Below are positions 54,993 to 61,877 of a DNA stretch of 64,000 bases, piece after piece. A model generated the notes under the pieces. That model was not told where the DNA came from. It searched no databases and saw only the letters and a list, made by a program, of their open reading frames with translations. The position numbers and the translations under genes are program-made. The stretch is taken from contig UQBC01000002.1 in assembly GCA_900539195.1 (NCBI GenBank), forward strand, positions 65,306-129,305. The letters are read 5' to 3'. The stretch comes from an uncultured Oscillospiraceae bacterium. Its GTDB lineage: Bacteria > Bacillota > Clostridia > Oscillospirales > Ruminococcaceae. Every line of letters starts with the position of its first letter. Positions within the stretch are counted from its first letter, which is position 1.

Positions 54993-55705
54993 TGAAGATT
55001 AAAAGATTGCTTAAGAAAAAAGCATTCACTCTTATTGAGATGATTGTCGCAATGAGCATTATGGTTATACTTGTAGGTGCGGCAATGGCAATGTTCAATC
55101 CGGTAAAAAGTGTTATCAGTTCTTTAGGTAATGATATGGTCACTGACAATGTAACCGATACTATTACCAACTATCTGAGCGATAAGCTGAAAACTGCAAC
55201 GACCTATAACATTGCCGGATACACAACAGATAATCTGAAGAAGAATTCCGACGACAGCAACGGCGTTACAAATCGTATAAACCTGATGATGGGAGATATG
55301 GACACGAGCGAAACAATGTACTGCATTATGCTCCGTGCGACATCAAAAGGCTATAAACTGTACGATTTCGGAAAAATAACAAACGCTAACAATTATCTTA
55401 CAAAAATGAACGATGCGCTCAGCAGTTCGGAATATGCGGTTTTTGAAGATGAGTTCTACAATGATTCACGCTACAAGTTCACTTTCGCAACAACGTCATC
55501 CAACAGAGGAACATGGTGTCGTATGGGCGTAAACACATACGACCAGGACGGCGAGATAAAGGTAAGCGAACGTGTGCAGACGTTCAAATTACTCAATATG
55601 TCGCTTCTTAAAATAACGCCGTCAAGTGAGGCAGAACTAGAGAATTACGACTATTCGGATAATCTCAATATAGTTATTCTTTACAGAATAAAGGTGTATG
55701 GTTAA
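54992..55705 (+). CDS. Minor prepilin (PilW-like)
   Basis: 237 residues with the prepilin site KKKA|FTLIEMIVAMSIMVILVGAAMAMF, where Ala replaces the usual Gly at -1 and Glu +5 is kept. The globular part has no known domain. ATG at 54992 overlaps the previous TGA; a GTG at 54989 is equally possible, with AAAGGAGG upstream of both. Last gene of the plus-strand pilus run. Confidence 0.78.
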   Translation: MKIKRLLKKKAFTLIEMIVAMSIMVILVGAAMAMFNPVKSVISSLGNDMVTDNVTDTITNYLSDKLKTATTYNIAGYTTDNLKKNSDDSNGVTNRINLMMGDMDTSETMYCIMLRATSKGYKLYDFGKITNANNYLTKMNDALSSSEYAVFEDEFYNDSRYKFTFATTSSNRGTWCRMGVNTYDQDGEIKVSERVQTFKLLNMSLLKITPSSEAELENYDYSDNLNIVILYRIKVYG

Positions 55706-55707
55706 TA

Positions 55708-55735
55708 AAAAAATCCCCCGCCATATCGGCGGGGG
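55708..55735. terminator. Terminator between minor prepilin and pilD
   Basis: CCCCCGCC (55715-55722) pairs with GGCGGGGG (55728-55735) with a 5-nt loop; on the minus strand ATTTTTTTA follows, so it best serves pilD and may also act on the plus strand. Confidence 0.75.
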
Positions 55736-55807
55736 AAATATAAACGCTTAATTAAAGAAACCAATTCTAAGATTTATAGCAAAGGATAAAAGCCAAAACG
55801 CTTATTA

Positions 55808-56866
55808 TCAGAGCATCGAAAGATAAGCCTTGATAATGGTTTCGCCGCAAAGCATACCGACTGCAAGTCCTACGCTCAGTGCAGGACCGAAGGCAATGCG
55901 GCGGCGCAGCTTTATCTTTGTTATCTTGCCGTTTTCCACGTTCGCACGGAATACATATTCCTTGCTGTCGGGAAGCTCGCCCATTACTTCATTCAGCTCA
56001 TTGCCGAGTGACTGTGTTGCGGCTTTAAGCTCATCGCCCGAAAGATTCCACGCTTTTTCTTCAAAAAGCTCAGGGTCAATTTTGCACTTGCCGTGTTCAA
56101 ATTCACCTATGATAACATCTTTCGAGTTATCGACAGCCTTACCTTCGCACCATGCTGACAGCTTTTCGCTGATTTTTGCGGAACGTTCCTTTGTGAACCG
56201 TGACGATACGCAAAGCACAATAAGCCCGTAGACAGCGCCCACCACAACACCTATAACGGCTGAGGGAACTATCTTCCAGCCAAGCACAAAACCCGATGCC
56301 GCCATAAGTTGAACATCGCCGCCGCCCATACCGCCGAATAAAGCGAGTATAGCAAACGGAACTGCGATAACGGCCGCACCTGCAAAATGCTCCCACCACG
56401 GCATATTAGGCTCGGTGAAGAACGTGGCGATACCGAGTACGGCAATCGAAATCGTACACCAGTACGGAATTTCCATATGATCAATGTCGATACAGCTGAG
56501 GACTATCAGCAGTGAGAAGAATACGATTGCGACCACCATCGGCAGACTTGCCGAAAATCTTATGTAGGCGAGCAGGAACATTATTCCCGTCAGAGCCTCG
56601 ACAACAGTGTAACGTGCCGAGATAGGAGCCTTACACTTGCGGCACTTGCCGCCTAAGAATATCCAGCTGAATATCGGCACAAGGTCATACGGCTTTATAC
56701 GTTCACCGCAAGAAAAGCAGTGAGAAGGGCCGTTTACGATCGACATGTGCAGGGGAGTGCGGTAGATTACCACATTCAGAAAACTGCCAATGACCGAGCC
56801 GAAGATAAACACAAGCACGCAAATTACGGTATCATACCATAGTATACCTGTCATATATATAACCAT
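55808..56866 (-). CDS. pilD: Prepilin peptidase with extended cytoplasmic insertion
   Basis: 352 residues. It has GSVIGSFLNVVIYRTP, the zinc/cysteine motif CFSCG...CRKCKAPIS of PilD methylases, and the two catalytic Asp regions CIDIDHMEIP and GGMGGGDVQL (GxGD). About eight membrane segments are visible. Between the last two membrane segments an insertion of roughly 100 residues (from RFTKERSAKI to IKLRRRIAFGP) interrupts the usual tail. It cleaves and N-methylates prepilins. The start at 56866 follows AAGGA; an ATG at 56854 is possible. The frame upstream to 57172 runs into repeats and is rejected. Confidence 0.9.
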   Translation of the reverse strand: MVIYMTGILWYDTVICVLVFIFGSVIGSFLNVVIYRTPLHMSIVNGPSHCFSCGERIKPYDLVPIFSWIFLGGKCRKCKAPISARYTVVEALTGIMFLLAYIRFSASLPMVVAIVFFSLLIVLSCIDIDHMEIPYWCTISIAVLGIATFFTEPNMPWWEHFAGAAVIAVPFAILALFGGMGGGDVQLMAASGFVLGWKIVPSAVIGVVVGAVYGLIVLCVSSRFTKERSAKISEKLSAWCEGKAVDNSKDVIIGEFEHGKCKIDPELFEEKAWNLSGDELKAATQSLGNELNEVMGELPDSKEYVFRANVENGKITKIKLRRRIAFGPALSVGLAVGMLCGETIIKAYLSML

Positions 56867-56879
56867 CCTTTCCTTTTTG

Positions 56880-57150
56880 GAACGCTGTAACAACGGTACA
56901 GATTTTAACAAATGGGGTTTGGGGCAACGCCCCAAGTGGGGTCGCAGGGGCGACAGCCCCCGTATTCTCCCCCTTTCCGGGGGAAAGGGGCAGTTAGGCA
57001 AGGATGCCGAAATAAGGACACACAAAGCTTTGCACGATGCAAAGCCACCAAAGTGTCCTAAAGGGGATAGGGATATTAAATCCGCTCTGCAATATAAAAT
57101 TAGCTTTTGTTTCAATCTGAACGCTGTAAAACAGCGTATGGATATTTTAC
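56880..57150. repeat. Palindrome-rich island between pilD and pilB
   Basis: Successive hairpins: TTGGGGC/GCCCCAA (56919-56935), a GTCGC/GCGAC-type and GGGG/CCCC stem at 56941-56961, CCCCTTTCC/GGAAAGGGG (about 56969-56990), and AGGACAC/GTGTCCT enclosing GCTTTGC/GCAAAGC (about 57016-57060). A diverged direct repeat beginning GAACGCTGTAA flanks it (56880 and 57119). The 56867-57216 interval encodes no supported gene. Confidence 0.55.
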
Positions 57151-57216
57151 CACATATCGCCGCCTTTTTCAAGTACAGGCGGCAAGTATACCACTAATCA
57201 CAGGGGGAACAGTTTA

Positions 57217-58908
57217 ATGAAGAACATACCGATAGGACAGATTCTTGTTGAGAACGGATTTCTGAAAGAGGATCAGCTTGAAGAAGCCCTTGAAAAACAG
57301 CGTGGTGAACCCGGTAAAAAGCTCGGTGACGTATTGCTCGAACTGGGCTATGTTTCGGAAACACAGCTTGCGCAGGCATTGTCTATCCGTCTTAAAGTAC
57401 CGTTCATCGATCTGACAACAACAAAGATCGATATCGAGGCGGTAAAGAAGATACCCGAGGCTATAGCAAAGAAGAACTGCTGCGTTGCATTCCAGATGAA
57501 CGACTCACGCCTTACAGTCGCAACAGATGATCCTATCAACTTCTACATATTTGAGGAACTCAAGGTTATCTCCGGTATGGAGATACACGCAATGATAGCT
57601 ACCCGTACAGCTATCAACGAAACGATAAACAAGGCTTATTCACAGCAGACCGTAAGCAACGTTATGGATAACCTCAACAAGGAGTATACAGGAAATTCCG
57701 ACTCCGTTATCCAGGACGACCCCGAATCTGGCGAACGTATTGATAATGCGCCTATCGTTAAGCTGGTTAATACGATAGTAGAAACCTCATTCAGAATGAA
57801 CGCATCGGATATCCATATAGAGCCTTTCAAGGACAGAACAAGAATAAGACTCAGAGTAGACGGCGAGCTTATCGAGCAGATGAAGGTAAAGCCTGCCGCA
57901 CATAACTCGCTTATAACCCGTATAAAGATACTCGGCGGTATGAACATCGCCGAAAAGAGAATACCTCTTGACGGCCGTTTCGGTATGACCATCGACGGCG
58001 TAAACCTCGATGTCCGTGTATCTACCATACCTACCGTTTACGGTGAGAAGTGCGTTATCCGTCTGCTTTCAACGGCAGATGAAAAGACAAGAAAGATAAC
58101 CGACCTCGGTATGACGCTGTACAACTATGAAATGTTCAAGCAGATTATACGTTGCCCGCACGGAGTTATGCTGGTTACGGGACCTACAGGTTCCGGTAAA
58201 TCAACGACCCTTTACGCAACTCTCGGCGAGCTTTCAAAGCCCAATGTTAACATAGTTACCGTTGAGGACCCCTGCGAAAAGAAGATAGACGGCGTAAATC
58301 AGGTACAGATAAATGCAAAGGCAGGACTTACCTTTGCGGCGGCTTTGCGTTCTATCCTTCGTCAGGACCCGGATATCGTAATGGTCGGTGAGATCCGTGA
58401 CGGTGAAACAGCAGATATCGCTATCCGTGCCGCTATCACAGGTCACTTGGTTCTTTCGACACTTCATACAAACGATGCCGCAAGTACAATCCTCCGTCTT
58501 GTCGATATGGGTGTTGCGCCTTACATGGTTGCGTCATCTCTTGTCGGAGTTATCGCCCAGCGACTTGTAAAACTGCTTTGCCCTGAGTGCAAGGAAAAGG
58601 TTACTCTTACCGATCCCGCAGACTTAAGACTTGTCGGCAAGACAGAGCCTGTTGAAGTATGCAAGGCGCATTACGGCGGCTGCCGCTCATGCCACAATAC
58701 AGGTTATAAGGGCAGAACCGCTATCCATGAGATAATCGTAAGCTCGAACGATATCAAGGAGCTTATCTCAAGCGGCGCTACAGCTGAGCAGATAGGCGCA
58801 CAGGCTGAAAAGAACGGCACAAAACTTCTGCGTAGCAACGTTACCGATATGGTGCTTGCAGGTACAACAACGCTTGATGAGCTGGTAAAAGCCACCTACT
58901 CCGTTTAA
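57217..58908 (+). CDS. pilB: Type IV pilus assembly ATPase
   Basis: 563 residues. The N-terminal MshEN domain (IGQILVENGFLKEDQLEEALEKQ) often binds c-di-GMP. The ATPase has Walker A GPTGSGKSTT near 327, Asp box VEDPCEKKIDGVNQVQ, Walker B RQDPDIVMVGEIRD and a tetracysteine motif CPEC...CRSCHNTGYKGR. GGGGGA precedes the ATG. It powers pilus extension. pilT follows after about 48 nt. Confidence 0.94.
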   Translation: MKNIPIGQILVENGFLKEDQLEEALEKQRGEPGKKLGDVLLELGYVSETQLAQALSIRLKVPFIDLTTTKIDIEAVKKIPEAIAKKNCCVAFQMNDSRLTVATDDPINFYIFEELKVISGMEIHAMIATRTAINETINKAYSQQTVSNVMDNLNKEYTGNSDSVIQDDPESGERIDNAPIVKLVNTIVETSFRMNASDIHIEPFKDRTRIRLRVDGELIEQMKVKPAAHNSLITRIKILGGMNIAEKRIPLDGRFGMTIDGVNLDVRVSTIPTVYGEKCVIRLLSTADEKTRKITDLGMTLYNYEMFKQIIRCPHGVMLVTGPTGSGKSTTLYATLGELSKPNVNIVTVEDPCEKKIDGVNQVQINAKAGLTFAAALRSILRQDPDIVMVGEIRDGETADIAIRAAITGHLVLSTLHTNDAASTILRLVDMGVAPYMVASSLVGVIAQRLVKLLCPECKEKVTLTDPADLRLVGKTEPVEVCKAHYGGCRSCHNTGYKGRTAIHEIIVSSNDIKELISSGATAEQIGAQAEKNGTKLLRSNVTDMVLAGTTTLDELVKATYSV

Positions 58909-58956
58909 TGCGGAATCGGTGTTTGCAATATATCTTTTTAAAAGGAGAATACAAAG

Positions 58957-60018
58957 GTGGATATTAACAAAATACTTGACGAAGCAAGAAGGCTCGGCTG
59001 TTCGGACCTACATTTTACTGCGGGACTTCCTCCCGTTGTACGTCTGCACGGCAGTATCAAAAAACTCAGCGGTTACCCCGACTGTACAGAGCCTATCATA
59101 GTCAATATCATAAATCAGATAACCTCAATGAAGCACAAAGCTTCGATCCAGAAAGGTCTTGACACAGACTTCTCATATGTATCCGCATCGGGACACAGAC
59201 ACAGAGTAAACGTGTACAGACAGAGGGGCTATCACGCAATAGCAATGCGACTTCTGCGTAACGATATCCCTACACTGCAGGATCTTATGCTGCCGGGACT
59301 TATGGGCGAGTTTGCACTCCGCCCGAGAGGTCTTGTGCTGGTAACAGGCCCTACAGGTTCAGGTAAGTCAACAACGCTTGCGGCTATGATAGACCATATC
59401 AACCGCAACAAGAACTGCCATATCATTACGGTAGAAGACCCTATCGAGTATCTTCACACACATAAGCAGTCAATGGTAAACCAGCGTGAGATCGGCGCCG
59501 ATGTAGACAGCTTTGCAGGCTCACTGCGTGCCGCACTCCGTGAGGACCCCGATGTTATACTCGTCGGAGAAATGCGTGACTTTGAAACTATCAATGCCGC
59601 AGTAACCGCCGCAGAAACAGGTCACCTTGTGCTTTCAACACTGCATACGACAGGTGCCGCCGAAACCATCGACCGTATCATAGACGTTTATCCGCCTCAC
59701 TCACAGGGTCAGATCAGAGCGCAGCTTGCAAACTCCCTCGTAGCCGTTATTTCACAGACGCTCGTTCCTACGGCTGACGGCAAGGGTCGTATCGCCGCTC
59801 TTGAGCTTATGAGCTGTACAGACGCTATCAGCTCGCTTATCCGTGAAGGTAAGATATTCCAGATTCCGAACTCCATCCAGACCTCTAAGGCTCTTGGTAT
59901 GTTCTCGCTCGACCAGGATCTTGCAAGACTTGTCCGCACAGGCAAAATTACGGAAGAAGTTGCAAGAAGCCGTTGCCAGAACCCCGACGATCTCAAGAGA
60001 TATATCGGAGCTTATTAA
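58957..60018 (+). CDS. pilT: Type IV pilus retraction ATPase
   Basis: 353 residues, typical PilT length. SDLHFTAGLPPVVRLHG, Walker A TGPTGSGKSTTLAAMIDHIN (near 131-150), VEDPIEYLHTHK, Walker B REDPDVILVGEMRDFET and LSTLHTTGAAETIDRIIDVYP; the AIRNLIRE-type C-terminal helix is represented by ISSLIREGK. GTG start at 58957 with AGGAG upstream. It drives retraction and twitching. Confidence 0.94.
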   Translation: MDINKILDEARRLGCSDLHFTAGLPPVVRLHGSIKKLSGYPDCTEPIIVNIINQITSMKHKASIQKGLDTDFSYVSASGHRHRVNVYRQRGYHAIAMRLLRNDIPTLQDLMLPGLMGEFALRPRGLVLVTGPTGSGKSTTLAAMIDHINRNKNCHIITVEDPIEYLHTHKQSMVNQREIGADVDSFAGSLRAALREDPDVILVGEMRDFETINAAVTAAETGHLVLSTLHTTGAAETIDRIIDVYPPHSQGQIRAQLANSLVAVISQTLVPTADGKGRIAALELMSCTDAISSLIREGKIFQIPNSIQTSKALGMFSLDQDLARLVRTGKITEEVARSRCQNPDDLKRYIGAY

Positions 60019-60058
60019 GCAAACAGCGGTCTATACCAAAATACAGCGATCGGTTTAT

Positions 60059-60083
60059 AATGCCGCCGTACTCCCGGCGGCAT
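60059..60083 (+). terminator. Terminator-like hairpin after pilT
   Basis: ATGCCGCC pairs with GGCGGCAT around an 8-nt loop, followed by TATTTAT; about 40 nt after pilT. The T-run is interrupted, so read-through into dtd is likely. Confidence 0.5.
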
Positions 60084-60112
60084 TATTTATGCGCTTTTGA
60101 AAGGATTTTCAT

Positions 60113-60568
60113 ATGAAATTTGTAATACAGCGTGTGAGCCACGCAAGCGTCACCGTTGACGGCAAGGTGATTGGAAAAATCGGCAAGGGTTTTATGGTGC
60201 TTATAGGCATCTCGCAGACCGATACAAAGGAAATCGCAGACAAGCTGATACGCAAGATGACAGGGCTTCGCATCTTTGACGATGAGAACGGAAAGACAAA
60301 CCTTGCACCTGCCGATGTCGGCGGAAGCCTGCTTCTTATCTCACAGTTCACGTTATATGCCGATTGCCGCAAGGGCTACCGTCCCTCCTTTACAAGCGCC
60401 GGCTCACCCGATATGGCAAACGAGCTGTACGAGTATATCGTCGAGCAATGCCGGAAGTGCGAAAGCATAGTTGATGTACAGACAGGCAGGTTCGGTGCTG
60501 ATATGAAGGTTGAGCTTCTCAACGACGGCCCTTTTACTGTTATCCTTGACAGCAACGAGCTGATGTAA
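60113..60568 (+). CDS. dtd: D-aminoacyl-tRNA deacylase
   Basis: 151 residues: MKFVIQRVSHASVTVDG, GFMVLIGISQTDT, RIFDDENGKTNLAPADVGG and the signature SQFTLYADCRKGYRPSFTSA, with NDGPFTVILDS at the end. It hydrolyses D-aminoacyl-tRNA. AAAGGA precedes the ATG. Dtd usually ends with NGPVT; here it reads DGPFT, a small variation. Confidence 0.94.
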   Translation: MKFVIQRVSHASVTVDGKVIGKIGKGFMVLIGISQTDTKEIADKLIRKMTGLRIFDDENGKTNLAPADVGGSLLLISQFTLYADCRKGYRPSFTSAGSPDMANELYEYIVEQCRKCESIVDVQTGRFGADMKVELLNDGPFTVILDSNELM

Positions 60569-60707
60569 TCACAGACAGCATATTAAAGCCAAACGTGATA
60601 TCATAATGGTGAAAAATTACTGTAAATTACTCCACTACATTTTTCGTCAAATTGCACAACTGCGAAAAATATTTTGTTGCATTTTTGTTAAAATTCCAAT
60701 CAAACTA

Positions 60708-60736
60708 TAGACAAACCGGCGAAAAAGTGTTATAAT
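60708..60736 (+). promoter_or_regulatory. Promoter of the phosphotransferase-like gene
   Basis: TAGACA (60708-60713), 17-nt spacer, TATAAT (60731-60736). Confidence 0.65.
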
Positions 60737-60798
60737 CAAGTCACATTAAAAGGAAACGCCGCAGCGTAAAGCACAGCGCTCCCGGAAAGGACTTAAGT

Positions 60799-61563
60799 AT
60801 GAATGAAATAAAATTAGGTAAAAAAATCTCCGAAGGTAAAACCGTTGACGTATATGAGAGCGGCGACCTTGCAGTAAAGGTATTCAAACCCGATGCACCC
60901 AAAACAGTAGTTTTCTATGAGGCTTTCATGGATTCAAAGGTTGAAGAAACAGGACTTAACGTTCCTAAGATAAAGGAAGTTGAGCTTATCGACGGCAAGT
61001 GGGCAATAGCTACAGAGCTTATAAAGGGCAAGACTCTTGCACAGATCATGGAGGAAGAGCCTGAGAACTGTGACGGCTATCTTGATGACATGGTAGAGCT
61101 TCAGCTCAGCATTCACGCTAAGAAGGTTACAGGTATTTCAAAGCTGAAGGATAAACTAAGAGAAGAAATCGAGGGCCTTGACGTTATCGATCATATCAAG
61201 AGATACGATCTTCTGACAAGACTTGACAGCACACCCAAGCACGTTAAGCTGTGCCACGGTAACTTCGGTCCCGAGAACATAGTTATAACAGACGACAACA
61301 AGGTTTATATAGTTGACTGGATAGGCGCTTCGGCAGGTAATGCCAGTGCAGATGTAGCCAAGACATACTTAAAGCTTGCTCTGACATCGACAGAAACAGC
61401 CGAGAAGTATCTCAACCTCTTCTGCAAGAAGACAAATACAGCAAAGACATATGTCCAGGAATGGTTACCCATCATGGCGGCATCAACGCTCGCAAAGGGT
61501 GTTACAAGCAAGGAAGAGAAGGATCTCCTCTTCACATGGCTTGACGTTGTGGACTATTCTTGA
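60799..61563 (+). CDS. Aminoglycoside phosphotransferase-fold protein with HGN catalytic variant
   Basis: 254 residues with the protein-kinase-like APH fold: GKKISEGKTVDVYESGDLAVKVFKPD (N-lobe with the Lys), LCHGNFGPENIVITDDNKVYIVDWIGAS (catalytic and DFG-like Asp loops). The usual catalytic HGD is HGN here, so the base Asp is replaced by Asn, while N of the PEN and D of VDW are retained. Family relatives in Clostridia phosphorylate small molecules, but the substrate is unknown and activity is uncertain. AAAGGA precedes the ATG. Confidence 0.8.
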   Translation: MNEIKLGKKISEGKTVDVYESGDLAVKVFKPDAPKTVVFYEAFMDSKVEETGLNVPKIKEVELIDGKWAIATELIKGKTLAQIMEEEPENCDGYLDDMVELQLSIHAKKVTGISKLKDKLREEIEGLDVIDHIKRYDLLTRLDSTPKHVKLCHGNFGPENIVITDDNKVYIVDWIGASAGNASADVAKTYLKLALTSTETAEKYLNLFCKKTNTAKTYVQEWLPIMAASTLAKGVTSKEEKDLLFTWLDVVDYS

Positions 61564-61585
61564 TGACAGCTTAATAACGATAATG

Positions 61586-61611
61586 ACGCCCCGCTTTTGC
61601 GGGGCGTTTTT
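61586..61611 (+). terminator. Terminator after the phosphotransferase-like gene
   Basis: ACGCCCCGC pairs with GCGGGGCGT around TTTT, followed by TTTT. Confidence 0.9.
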
Positions 61612-61703
61612 GTGTATGGCTATAATGTATTAGTAAAATTGTCGTAATATATACGGAACTGGACGGAAGAATATTATATACAGGTTGAATAGTAGCAATA
61701 TAG

Positions 61704-61732
61704 TTGACAATAACCGGTATCGATGATATAAT
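61704..61732 (+). promoter_or_regulatory. Promoter of the LRR-Fn3 gene
   Basis: TTGACA (61704-61709), 17-nt spacer, TATAAT (61727-61732), a perfect sigma-A promoter. Confidence 0.8.
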
Positions 61733-61814
61733 GAAAATAATGTAAAGTATAAAGATACAGCTGTTATCCGTGGGAGAAATATTGATACCAGCGGCGGTAT
61801 ACATATTGATATCA

Positions 61815-61846
61815 AGGCACAGCTCACAGCGGCTGTGCCTTTTTGC
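61815..61846 (+). terminator. Terminator-like hairpin inside the LRR-Fn3 leader
   Basis: AAGGCACAGC pairs with GCTGTGCCTT, with a loop of about 7-8 nt, followed by TTTG. It lies downstream of the promoter and about 35 nt before the ATG, so full-length transcription must pass it. Confidence 0.65.
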
Positions 61847-61877
61847 GTTGAATTTTCACTTATAAGGAGAAATTTAT

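Larger units (their letters stand above)
61612..61877 (+). other. Intergenic region and leader of the LRR-Fn3 gene
   Basis: No supported gene. It holds the promoter (61704-61732) and a leader of about 140 nt, with an ATACC/GGTAT stem near 61784-61803 and a terminator-like stem near 61815-61844. Confidence 0.55.

Noticed and set aside
56867..57172. In-frame N-terminal extension of pilD
   Set aside because: The extension crosses GC-rich hairpins and lacks family similarity; the PilD start with a ribosome binding site is at 56866 or 56854.
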